Shown: piece by piece, positions 24,375 to 36,059 of the stretch
Position numbering within the stretch: the first letter of the stretch is position 1
Layout: every line of letters begins with the position of its first letter
Assembly: GCA_951230915.1 (NCBI GenBank)
Contig: OX579641.1
Span: 6,820,001-6,884,000 of the forward strand
Length of the DNA stretch: 64,000 nt
From: Antitrichia curtipendula
Taxonomy: Eukaryota > Streptophyta > Bryopsida > Hypnales > Leucodontaceae
Direction of reading: 5' to 3'
Position numbers and translations under genes: made by a program
Notes under the pieces: generated by a model
Databases searched by the model: none
Told to the model about the DNA's origin: nothing
The model's input: the letters and a program-made list of their open reading frames with translations, nothing else

Positions 24375-25534
24375 AGTAATTCCAATAAATATTGTAGAAG
24401 TTATAAATATTTTAATTTCAATGTCAAATTGGGTAGCTAAAATTATATTCTAAAAAAATATTAATTAATTTTGTTGGATTGTATAGATTGATACCTACTC
24501 AAAAACATTTTATATGTTTTTTGTTTTTTTTAATATTGTTGAAAGACAAAACTTTGCATTTTAGAAGGGCTAAAAAAGCCTACATTTTGAAGCTTAAACA
24601 CATTGGACTTTCAATTAGTGGGGATATTCTCTCAAATTTTTTTGGAAGATGTACTTCACCAAGTTAACCAAAAGACCCTACAATTGGATTTGTTAAAAAA
24701 TAAATATAGAAGAAGATTTTATCCTTGCTCTTGGAACAAGTATTTTGAATTAGTTTGGGGCCTCTAAACATTAAAGAACTTTAGGGGTCAATAGTAAGAA
24801 CCGTACTAGCTAAATGTTTACATGGACAAGTTTAGGTGGAGTTACTCTAATAGTTACCAAATTAGACGATTGACTAATTGTCCCTTATATTTCTTTGTTC
24901 TTTCATTTTTTTTTCTTTCTTCGTACTTTAGGTTCTACAAGACTTTTTAATTTGGATTCATTTTTGTAGGATATTGACAATTAATTCAAAATGAAATTCT
25001 CCAAAATTTTGATAAAATTCATGATTTTTATTCAAAATTAATATAAAATCTAAAGTGTTTGAATTTGCATAAACTATATAAGTGAATTGAAATGCCTACA
25101 TGAAGAATATTGTAGAAAAAAAAATTATAATATATGAAAGAACTCAAGTGCATAACTCTCCGATGACTTGTAGAGGTTATTATGAAGAATGTAAAACATT
25201 ATGAAATGTTGTGAAGCCTGCATTGGAGAGAGTTATTAGAAAACTTAAAATATCTCTTATTGAACCTTTGGAAAAATTTAGGTCCATAATTCCTTGTTTT
25301 GAATTCCTAAAGGTCTTTGAAATCAATTCTTTCAATAAATACTGGTATGTGTTGGAAGTAACTTGCAAAAAGGTACTAAATCCTTGAAGAAAAAATGATG
25401 CAAGGCATCCAAAACGTTAAACAATCAATTTCATTTTTACTAGAAAATTACATTTATGCAACCAAATTGATTTTCCAAAAATATCTCACCCTTATAAATC
25501 AAATTTCACCAATTTTCAATATTAATTCATCCCT
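24375..25534. other. AT-rich intergenic DNA
   Basis: No gene, RNA or intact element recognised. Confidence 0.45.
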
Positions 25535-25772
25535 TTAACCCCATAAACATGTGTTTATCACTATAAAAATCATCCTTTTTGATAGCATGTGAATAATTTT
25601 TTGGCTTAAAAAACATACCAAGACCACTTGCTATAGGCCAAACCACTATGCAAGACTTCTCCCTTTCACACAAAATTTCCGGTGATGAACATTTGCATTC
25701 ATTTGTCCAACATAGAAGGATTCTCTATCATTCACATGACACTTAGTGTCCACAACGTCCTTCTTGGATTAA
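25535..25772 (+). mobile_element. Family E TTAA-type MITE, second empty-site copy
   Basis: This 238-bp element is bounded by TTAACCCCATAAAC (25535) and CTTCTTGGATTAA (to 25772). The interior matches 5950-6179. The single TTAA at 25616-25619 is the position occupied by the nested F element in the 41-kb copy. Confidence 0.65.
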
Positions 25773-25918
25773 CCACTTTTCATCCACTCACAACTAAAAA
25801 AATGATAATATTTGCAACCACTGCACCTACACCAAAAAATTGAAAACGAAACATCAATTGCATGGTGCACTCTAATGTTTGCCTAGAGGAAAAAACCCAA
25901 TAGTTAATATCATTATTA

Positions 25919-26040
25919 GGGCCGACTTCCACATGGAGTTAGGGTTACCGAAGCCCACCAATCAACGGTAGAATGGAGGTGTGGGACCCACCATTGATTG
26001 GTGAGCTTCACCAAACCCGAATCCACATGGAAGCCAGCCC
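25919..26040. mobile_element. 122-bp hairpin MITE
   Basis: GGGCCGACTTCCACATGG at the left pairs with CCACATGGAAGCCAGCCC at the right. The interior ACCAATCAACGGT / ACCATTGATTGGT also pairs. Non-coding. Confidence 0.6.
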
Positions 26041-27274
26041 CTTACTCGATGGAATTGGGGAGGAAAAAAAAAACAGTTGCAATCTGAAAACATTAAAAAA
26101 GAAAAAAAAAGAAAAAGAGAGTATCTTTAGACAGTCAAAACTCCAAAAAAATATCGCAATCGCTGGCGGGCGCCCAAGTTGTATGACACCCGCCCCCCAT
26201 TCATGATGCGTATGGTCTTGTCATACCTGCAACAATGATTTTCGTCACATAGATTCGATGGGGCTCGTCGCAAATCCTAACTCAGTCTTAGCGGACAGCT
26301 AAGAACGTGGAGGCCTGATCAATTGTAAGTGAAAGTTAGTACCATGGTTAAGCTCATGCAAGTCGTACTTAAGCTGACTTTGTCCACTAAGTGAAGGCCG
26401 GGTTCGATCCGCGAAATCTCGGGCAGAAAAAAGGCCATCAATTTTACAAGGTTTCCAAGGTAGTCAATTGCAACCTGGTCTCCAGTGATGAAGCTATCAT
26501 TTTTCAATTTGTAAATAATATATAACAATCAAGGATGAATTTCATCCAAAATTTCATCCAAATGGATCTAAAATGTGGCTATATTATACTCTATTTTTAG
26601 AAAGGGTGTGTGTGTGTGTGCTGGTTTCATCCATTCAAAAATGAAAAAGGATTTCAGTGTACTATTTTTGTCGAACATAGGAAACTTAGTCCAAAAAACT
26701 GGCACGAATTCAATTACTACTGTCTGGGATGGACATGTCGGATTGTCCATCAAAAAGGTTAGCCAGCAGGTTTCCCAAGAAGGCTTGAAGAATTCATCCA
26801 TGGTGCTGAACTCTAGGCAGAATCGTAGGTTGACAAGCCTATTACCACCTCGATTAGCAATGTGAATATATCTTGGGTACACACTCTGGACAAGAGGGTG
26901 GCACGTGTTTTTTTTTGTAGAGGTGTGCACTTGTTTCAAAAATCAAAACCATAATGGAATTATAATTTGTTTTTATTCAACTTATAAATTCTGAAAATTT
27001 TAGAAAGTGGTCTACCCTGAAATGATCAAATTGCTTTTAGAATGGAGTCATGAACATCCTTTAAACAACCCTTGAATTGGTCTCCCACGTATCCAATGGT
27101 ACTTTGAGTGTTCACTGTTAAAGGATTGACGGATTTTCTTACCCCTTGTCGGTATCAATGCAGTGATTCTATTAGAAAAAATGAACAAATTTGGATGAGT
27201 TTTTGGATGGAAGTGGGACCAAAAGTTTAATTGATGACGGAATTAGGCAGCAAACGAAAATGGATTGGCTTACC
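26041..27274. other. Intergenic DNA with a possible tRNA-derived SINE remnant
   Basis: At 26345 TGGTTAAGCTC resembles a Pol III A box, and at 26401 GGTTCGATCC resembles a B box, 56 bp apart. The flanks do not fold into a tRNA acceptor stem, so this is at most a SINE fossil. A (GT)n tract lies near 26607. A 123-residue minus frame at 26568-26939 has no recognised domain. Confidence 0.25.
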
Positions 27275-27670
27275 TTAACCCTTAAATGCTCAGCACTTGG
27301 CATATGGTTTTTGAATTACAGAGTACAATACTATATGCCTAGCAATAAAGAGAATGAATTGAAAGCCTAACAATGTACAAATTTCCACGCATTGACTATT
27401 GATTGATTCTGTAATTTTTTGCTTTTATTCCACATCCCAAGACTGATTAGATTTAATGAAGGTTCAAATGAGTATCTGAAGGAATGAGCCATCCATTCAA
27501 AATTGGCCAACTCAAACCATAGTACAAAAACTACATTAATCTTACTACACAATTAATGAACAACCAAAAAGCTGAACAATGAATTTCATTAAGACCAAAA
27601 TAATATATGATATTGTATGGTATCAAAAATTGTAGGCCATTTTTGGCTGCTCTGAGCGTTTAAGTGTTAA
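27275..27670. mobile_element. Family C TTAA-type MITE
   Basis: TTAACCCTTAAATGCTCAG (27275) pairs with CTGAGCGTTTAAGTGTTAA (ending 27670), imperfect inverted ends with TTAA at both. It is 396 bp and non-coding. Confidence 0.6.
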
Positions 27671-30557
27671 GTTAGTTTGTGGGCTTTTCAAAGGAAAAGA
27701 GAAGGAGATAGTTAACTCCTAAATGGTAGGAACTCAAATTTATCAACATTCTATGATTTGTTGTAGCTCAAACATGATTATGTTTAAGGTAAGGACACCC
27801 AAAAGCGTAACTTTTTTTACCATGCACAATTATTATTACTAGACTGGTTAAATTTTAATGTTTTTTTGTTGACAAATGAAAGGAATTTCCAATGCACAAA
27901 AGAATGCAACAGTTGGATATTGTATGCAAGAGTTATATATGAAGGATCAAAGTGTTTTTGGGTAGAGGTTCTAAAATCAATTCTTCAACATAGGTACATA
28001 TTGATTTTGGAGATGTACACAAAATAATGATGGCAGTTTAGACATGGTGCAATTTTGGATGTACCCATTTTACAACACGAATCAAAGTGAATATATGTGA
28101 TTGCTTTTGAGTGATCTACACTCCATTGAATGGGACCTTTGGTATTTATTTATTTATTTATTTATCTTTCTTAATTCAAAATTTATTTTCAATTTAAACA
28201 ATATAAATGCCTTGAAAAAATATGCTAAAGATTCCACATTGTTTTTCATAGAAAGTAAAAACAAATGCAAATGTAGATTTTTTGGTTTAAAAAAACATAA
28301 TATAATTTCTATGAATTTCCAAAGAAAAATTCTTAGAAAAATACAAAAATGTCCATTGGTAGGGCATCCCAGCATAAATTTATAATTAAAAATTATTTGA
28401 TCTATTACTCATGAAAAAATAACCTTGAAAACACCTAGAAGGTGCAATAACCATTATTTCATTTTTGCTTAATAATAGTTCGGAGTAAATTTCTTTGTAA
28501 GATCTAAATAAGGTGATGAAGGAATTTTTGTCAAATGTTTTTTGAATGTTTTTTGAAATAGTTATTTTATATTGAAGAGAAAATAAATTGTTTCCTAATC
28601 TTGTCTACTAGAAGGGACAAAAGGCAAGCCTCTAGGTATATAAAATACTTCTAATACTATCCATGAGCATAATCCTAAGGTTTGTGAATTAACATCCAAG
28701 TTATTTAGCTCACCAAACTTTTTGCATATTCTTTACTTTGTTACAAGTGACACATCCACTTGCACATCCTTCAACCCCTTAAAGACCAAGGAGTAGTCAA
28801 AATTTTCAAAATTGTGACAATGTGTATAAATACTATTTAGAATAATAATTGTATGATGGCTTTCAAAAAAAAGTTATATAATATGGTTAATTGACCATAT
28901 CCATACAATTAGATTAATTGATGCACTAACCATTATTTTTCAATAAAATTTGAAACCTAAAATTGATTTTGACTAAACATTTGTAATTTCTTTCTTCAAG
29001 TTCACATTGTGGTGACTTTTCAAAATTTTCCATTTTACTTACTTATTCATTTCTTTTAAGGATATTATTTTAACTATATTTTTTATTTTTTTGAGATCAA
29101 ACATATTGGCACCCTTTGAACTATGGAATATTTGCAATAGGAAAATTTGAACTATGCAATAAGAAAATTCACATAAGATTCTACAAACATTTGGATGAAT
29201 GAAAAAAAATCAAGATTCCTTATACTTGGGACATGTTTGTATTTAAAGTTCAAGATTCCATTGTTCAAAATTTGAACCTCTAATCCTTAAACGCTTAATT
29301 AACATTTTTGTTTTTACTATTTCAATTCCATATATGCATCGTCATTAGCACTACAAATGTATTTGAATTGGATCTACTTATGATGAAGGAGCTATTGAAG
29401 GTATTAGTATGAACATCTTAATGCATTTCAAAGATACTTTTGTTTTTTGAACCTCTACCTTAATATTGTTTAGTAGAACGATCAACTATATCGCTTAAAA
29501 CTACTTTTAAAAAAACATGCATGGTGTTTTCTGTGTGAGTACTTTCTACATATGTGTGTCAATTAGACATTATAGATATAAAAGATATCAATACAATGAG
29601 CAATTATAATAGTGCGCTATTGAAAAATTGGGTTGAAATTGTGGTATCAAATACACAAATTTTAAGACCCTTAATTAGCTTTTTTAAAGACTCTATCTAA
29701 TAGAAAAATAATGTGTGATAGTTTCATTTGGACATTGAATTAATTTTTGCCTTCATACCCTAAATTCTCAACCACCTAAGGAAAAAATGCATATCATCCA
29801 ATCAAAATTCATTGAAGAAACATCAAGATTTATTTGTAATAATAGAAATGAAAAGAAGAAGAAAAATGCCATACATGAATTAGTGATATACATATTTTGA
29901 AGGAATTTCAATTTTATATTGTGATTATTTATTATCTATCTATGTTTAGTTTTGACACGCAAGGTCAAGTGCTACAATTTGGATAGAGTAATAAAATAGA
30001 TTTTATCTAATTTAAATGATTTATTGTAGCAAACGAACAATAATAAGGCCACTTTCAAAATTTTAAAATAAATAATTAGTGAAGTTCCTCCAATATATTT
30101 ATATCATGGATTCAAGTAAACCATTCTATTTTCTTTCCATTAAAAAAATTAGATGGTATTTCTTGAAGTTCCTACAATTACTATTAGTTGAATGAAGTGC
30201 AATTTTTGATCACAACATTCATCATCCACCCTTGGATTGTTGAGCACTTCAAGTATGTACACCCAAATTGTCCAAAATGCAACACACATATATGAAAAAA
30301 AAACATCACCTTTTCCCTAAATATTGATTATACAAGATAAACACAATCCAAAACATGAAAGTCTAGGAGATCTTATCTAGTGTTGTTTTTTGGTACACCT
30401 CAAAATCAATTTTTTGAAAATTCATAACTTATTCATGCAATGTTCCATAATGCATTCTAAGAAGCCTTAGAAACCTCTTTCAACTGCCAATACAATACAA
30501 TAAAAATAATTGAGTAACACTACTCAATTTTAGTCAGTGACAATCATACCATAGGAA
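27671..30557. other. AT-rich intergenic DNA
   Basis: 27880-28030 is a dispersed repeat shared with 11385-11510. A (TTTA)n tract lies near 28145. Nothing else is recognised in this 2.9-kb stretch. Confidence 0.4.
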
Positions 30558-31488
30558 TTAACCCCTAAAGGTCAGAGCCTATGTTTTTATCAAAACCACT
30601 CCAAAATTGCTATTTCTAATACAAGTACCAAATTTTTGAAAAAAAACATTTTTAGAAAAAGGTGATCATAGGATCTTGTATTCAACTACTTTGAGAAGTT
30701 GTGGAAAAAATTTCAGAAATTTCCACTGCGTGGATTACAAGATAAGAGCGTTTGATTTGACAAAAATCATTTTTTTGTCCTTGCGAAAATCCAGGCACCT
30801 ACACTTCACAAAGTCACATTCATATGAAAAAAATGTCCAAAATGGTGGTCACTCTTTGGATTCATTCTTCAAAACAAGTTGGCTACATGTTTAAAAAATT
30901 TCAGTGCAACATATAGGAAAAAAATAGTAAGTAGAAAAAGGTAGAGAATGTTCAAAACACTAAATTGTTAGAAATTTAAATATGGAATTGAAAAATGCCA
31001 ATCCCAACGGTTGTAATGTTGTAATAAAAAAATCAACATCCAATGTTTTAATTTTTTTTCCAAAAATACTGAAAATTCAATTAAATAAAGGACTTCAAAG
31101 TTTATCTCAGAGTAGAGATTCCATAACTACCTTCAAACTAAAACTCCTCATAACTTTCATCTCATTAATCAAAACAGAATGATTCAAAGCTTCACACATT
31201 TATATAAATCTAAACAACCAACTTCAAATTTTTATTTAAAGAAAAAGTGATTTTTGAAGAAGTTTTTCAGTTGCCCAAGCTGCTTGCCGACCAATGAAAA
31301 TGACATATCATGCAATAACTTTTTAACCATGTAGTCAAAATTTATGAAAATTGTTGGTCCTTGAAGCTACTGCTCGGGCACGTCTTGTGTGAAAATTTCA
31401 AAGACAAAAAAATTTAAATTCCAGTCGTAGTGAGCTGCCCAAAATCGCTATGTTGTCAAAAAACGGTGTTTGGTCCTTTAGGGGTTAA
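30558..31488 (+). mobile_element. Family A TTAA-type element, copy V
   Basis: TTAACCCCTAAAGG at 30558 and CCTTTAGGGGTTAA ending at 31488 form perfect inverted ends. It is full length (931 bp), in opposite orientation to copy IV. Its right half is the portion duplicated in the 1569-2316 foldback. Non-coding. Confidence 0.8.
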
Positions 31489-32582
31489 GTGGTGATAGAA
31501 ACCAAAGGATACTGCCAATGTTTTGCGATATTTTTTTGAGTTTTACCAACCATTTTCCTTCAATTCCTATATAGAACTGTTTTTCCAAGTACCAACTCTC
31601 GTCTATTTTTCTATTTTAAAAAGAAAAACTCTACACAAATTTTTTATAGTTTTTTTTTTTCTTCTTCTTCTTCTTCTTTTTTCCCGTTGTTTTTCAAAAT
31701 TGCAACCAAATTTTTTGCCCCCAATCCCAGGGCAGCTAACAAATGAACGAATTTAACCGGGCAAAACATTGGTTGCAGCTCTTAGTACCCCGCCTGGCTT
31801 TTAACCGACCTGCCAAAACCTTGTCGTTCTCAATTATAGAGCATCATTTGGGCTTCAGAGTAGAATGATTGGACGATGCCAGTCGCTTGGTCGCACACTT
31901 GCACTCGGGGGGTGATCATTTTTTCTCTTTTTTTTCTTCTCTTTCTAATTGATGTTCACGCTCGGTATCCAATGTGATATTGGAATTAACCCGACGTAAG
32001 TTACGTCTTACATCGTGCGCACTCGAAAGCATTGCATCAATTTCTTTTTTTCTTCTCTCCTTAAAAGCCGGGGCGAAACTTGCTTGAATGCCATGTGATT
32101 TTTTTCATTTCTAGTATTTAACGTTTCTACCAAACTGCTTATGCAGTGTCCGTCCTTTTGATGGACGGGACACGGCAGCGCGCGCGCCGTGTGAGTTACA
32201 ACAAGGAGAGAAATTAAAGGCCCTTGGAATTTGGAAAAAGTCATGAGTTCACGACGCCCATGCCACCCCAAGTTTACTGTACTGTTACTGTACTGTAAGC
32301 TTACCACTGTCTGTCTGTCTGTCTGTCTGTCTGTCTGCTGTGTAGTACGTCCCACTGTGCTTCTAAGTTAAGAGTGAGTTCGTAACTTAAGGGGGTAGTC
32401 AGTGTCAGTCGCCCTTTTTGTTCGTGGGGTGGTTTAGGAATTGTAGCATTAATAACATTAATTGGTTTTTGAAATGATCTACAGACGTAGAAGCGTTGGC
32501 CCCTGGGATCTAAGCTTAGCTGCTGCTGGCATGATGCTTGTGATAATCACATGAAAAAATTTGACAATTTTTGCCCAAATGT
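31489..32582. other. Intergenic DNA with a (CTGT)n microsatellite
   Basis: About eight CTGT units lie at roughly 32308-32337, next to a TACTGTACTGT tract. The sequence is slightly GC-richer than its surroundings. No gene recognised. Confidence 0.45.
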
Positions 32583-32957
32583 GCATGAAAAAGCTCCCCA
32601 AAAACTGTCCATGAAAAAGCTCCCCAAAAACTGTCCATGAAAAAGCTCCTCCAAACTATCCATGAAAAGTTCCTACAAACTGTCCATGAAAAGTTCCTAC
32701 AAACTGTCCATGAAAAGTGCCTCCAAACTGTCCATGAAAAGCTCCTCCAAACTGTCCATAGAAACTTCCTCCAAACTATGCATGAAAACTTCCTCCAAAT
32801 TGTCCATAAAACTTCCCTCCAAATTGTCGATAAAAAAATTCCTCCAAATTGTCCATAAAACTTCCCTCCAAATTGTCGATAAAAAAAATTCCTCCAAATT
32901 GTCCATAAAACTTCCCTCCAAATTGTCGATAAAAAAATTCCTCCAAATTGTCCAGGA
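32583..32957. repeat. 24-25-bp minisatellite, about 15 units
   Basis: Units of the type TCCATGAAAAGCTCCTCCAA + ACTG repeat head to tail, drifting rightward to TCCATAAAACTTCCCTCCAA + ATTG. At the right end they alternate in pairs with a GTCGATAAAAAAATTCC variant. Because many units are 24 bp, open frames cross the array in several phases; these are repeat artefacts rather than genes. Confidence 0.85.
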
Positions 32958-33073
32958 CAACTCCCCCTAATTTTGGGTTGTCGAAATGCCAACTTCTAAA
33001 TTTTTTGGTTGGAATACTTATGTTTTCCCAAAACAATTGACTTAATTTCAAATTACAAACACAAAAACAAATA

Positions 33074-33626
33074 CTCCCTTTGTCACACTACAAAAAAACT
33101 CCAAGTTTTTTCCCATGAGGGATTAACTGTATTTTAAATCTTTGTGCTAAAGATACATGCATTCAAAATCCGGTAACCCATTCCTTAGAACTATGCAAAA
33201 TCTCTAGTTTCATTACTATCATTTAGGCACCCAAAATCCGTGTGGAAAGTATCATACATGAGCACAATTTATGAATGTTGTTGGCTCATCATTCATGATG
33301 ATTTAAAGGTTGGTGGGAACAATGAGATTTTAGAAATATTTGCCGCAACCTAAATACTTGCAACAATGAAACTTGATCTACTTCATGAAAAAAATCTTCA
33401 TTGCGCTCAAGTGGTCACCAAATCCATCATCAACATTATTGTATGAGGAAGCAACAAGAACCGAAGGCGCCTCATATGGGCATAGTCAAACTTGCTAGGA
33501 GAGGAATCCTCCATAAGGTCGTTCAACATGGCCAATGCTTACTCAACAATTGAAATCAATAAACAAAGCTTTTTAGTGGGACATGAATTGTGCATAATTT
33601 GGAGGTTTTTAGAAGGGCAAATGGAG
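33074..33626. mobile_element. Stowaway-like MITE, copy 2
   Basis: CTCCCTTTGTCACAC at the left and GGGCAAATGGAG at the right, flanked by TA on both sides (33072-33073, 33627-33628). The interior is homologous to 6776-7348. Confidence 0.7.
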
Positions 33627-34215
33627 TATAAAATAATGCAATCTAAAATGAAATATTTAAATATATAGTTATACTAGTTTTGCACTCAACAACAACAACA
33701 AATGAAAACCTAGTAATAACCAATCAATACAAATCATTTCTACATGTGTCAGCTTCTCATACCACATCACTTGACCCGCACTTCTTCAAAATTGATGGAA
33801 ACAATCGCAAAAAATTCAATGCAATTCTCATTTAAGGCGATATTTATTAAAATGAGACAATTTGTAGCTTCATATTATCTTTGACTTTATATTTAGATGA
33901 TGATAATTATTTTATATTTAGTTTTGGGTGGTTGATATGTCAATATCATATGGTTGATTAATTAGACTTTAATATGTTAATACATTTACAAAATTTTAGT
34001 TTTATGGAGGTTGATATGTCCATAAATTTTTTATTTGTTAAAATAGAGGTCTCAAATAGTAGGCTAAAGTCTCAAAATGTCCATTTTGTCTTGATTTGAC
34101 AAATATAGCCATATTTGGACCTCTAAGGTTTTATGATTCATACTACTCTGGAATGATGATTTTATATATTTATGAGTCAAGAAGCCTCTCTTACAAGTTT
34201 ATGCTAATTGATATT

Positions 34216-35194
34216 TTAATTCCTACAATCCCAAGGCCCTTTTTCCATCAAAATCCACTCAAATTGCCATTTCTATTGCAAAGATAATTTTTTTAAAGTC
34301 CCAAGGCCTTTTTCATCAAAAAACACTCAAAATTTTCATTTCTATTGCAAAGAGAAAAAAGTTTAAAATTATATTTTTTTCAATATCTAACCACAAGATA
34401 TTGTACTAGACTGATGTAAAAATGTGTAGAAGAAATTTCAAAAAGTTTAACTACTTAGATTGCAAGATAATTGCATTTAGATTGAAGAAAATAAATTTTT
34501 TTTCCACCTTGCCTACCTAGATTTTTTGGCTTTAATTTTTAAAAATTGCACTACTGATTTTGATTTTTTAATTTTTTATATTGAAGAATTGAGTTGAGAA
34601 TTTAAGGGAAGTTAAATTTTTTTTTAAAACCATTTGATATTCATTCTTCAAAATTTTGTAAGGAGAATTAGGTAGAAGGTAGAAGGAAAAAATAAATCAT
34701 TGATAGTTCAAGATGGAATTGAAACACAGTAATCCCAATAGTGAGATTGTTCTAGCTAGCACAATCAAACATGCAAAACTTTTTCTTTTGAAAATTTGTA
34801 AAAATTGAGTTTAGAAATGAATCCTATAAGTTATTTTTTTAGAATGATGCAATAACTGTCCATAAACCAAATGTTTCATAACTTTTACATCACTTATCCA
34901 AATGGAATGAATTAAAGCTTCACATATAGACAAAACTATAGTCTTTGAATTTTTTTTTAAACATTCAATTTTTGTGATTTTTTTGTACTGCCAAGTAAAT
35001 TATTTTTTCAACTTATGGTGGCATAATTTTTGTTCCTTGGTACCAATGGAAATAAAAATTGTACTCCCATAAAGCTAATGTGGATTCCTATTTTCAAAAA
35101 ATGTTTCAGAAAATCTTGTTAAAAATTGGAGTCACACAAGCCTACTTGAAATTCCAAAAGTCCCCCAAAAGAACTTTGGGACTTTAAGGACTAA
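34216..35194 (-). mobile_element. Family B TTAA-type element, diverged
   Basis: TTAATTCCTACAATCCC at the left and GGGACTTTAAGGACTAA at the right. The interior is the reverse of 42327-43249 (shared CAAGGCC...TTTTTCATCAAAAA, TTGCAAGATA). The left end carries a short internal repeat of the terminus (AAGTCCCAAGGCCTTTTTC near 34298). Non-coding. Confidence 0.55.
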
Positions 35195-36059
35195 TTCCTA
35201 AAGTTTTTTGGTATTTTTTGGCCTCAAACTACTTTAAAGTGTACAAACCCAAAGCAAGGCTAAAATCTTCATCATTATTTATTTTTTAGAAAATCCAACC
35301 AATAAGATCCTTTAGTAACTTATTAGAGTACACCCTCCTAAAATTTCACAATAAGAAACCTTACTAATTGCAAGATCTTGTTGCTTGGATTTCAGAAAGA
35401 AGTATTTTCAGTTCTTCCCAAATGGTTAGGTTTAATCCTTCAAATTTTTTACACAAAAATTTGTAGATCCTAAAACTTTAAACTCTCCATAACATGTTGA
35501 AGAAATAATTTGGAAATACATATAAAAAAATTCAACAAAAAATATTTTGTACTCATACTTGAAAAAAATAGTAAATAGAAAGAAGTAGAGTATGATTTAT
35601 AATAATAATTTGTTAAGAATTTAGTTATGAAATTGAAAGATTCCAATTCCATTGATTGTAGTGTTGTAATAAACAATTTACATCCAACAATTTTATTTTA
35701 TTTCAAAAATATTGAAAATTGAATTAAATAAAGGACTTTAAAGTTTATTTTAGAATAGAGATTTCATAAGTGCCCGCAAACTAAAACTCCTCATAATTTT
35801 CATCTACTTGATCAAAATGGAATGTTCAAAGCTTTCTACATACTTATAAATCTAAAAAAACAAGTTCAAAAATTATATATCATGCAATAACTTTTTAACC
35901 ATGTAGTTGAAAGTTAAGAAAACTATTGGGCCTTAAAGCTACTCCTTGGGTACATGCTGTGTGAAATTTCAAAGAAAATGAATAAAAATTATGTTTGTAG
36001 TTAGATGTCCAAAATCACTATGTTGCCTCCAAAATGCAGTATAGTCCTATAGGAGTTAA
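35191..36059 (+). mobile_element. Family A TTAA-type element, diverged, abutting family B copy
   Basis: The right half follows copy V: ATTGAATTAAATAAAGGACTT, the CATGCAATAACTTTTTAACC block and TCCAAAATCACTATGTTG, ending GGAGTTAA at 36059. The left terminus CTAATTCCTAAAG overlaps the preceding element's end. A truncated family B-like segment follows at 36060-36520. Confidence 0.5.

Noticed and set aside
26338..26425. A functional tRNA gene
   Set aside because: The acceptor and T stems do not pair, and the B box deviates from consensus.
26568..26939. 123-codon minus frame that faintly recalled reverse transcriptase (RFCLEF)
   Set aside because: No catalytic YxDD, no neighbouring pol domains and no long terminal repeats; the resemblance is a few residues only.
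32583..32957. CRISPR-like regular repeats
   Set aside because: Units are contiguous without unique spacers, drift gradually, and the genome is eukaryotic.
32516..32992. 158-codon Trp/Phe/Gly-rich frame
   Set aside because: It is generated by the 24-25-bp minisatellite; equally long frames occur in other phases and on the other strand.
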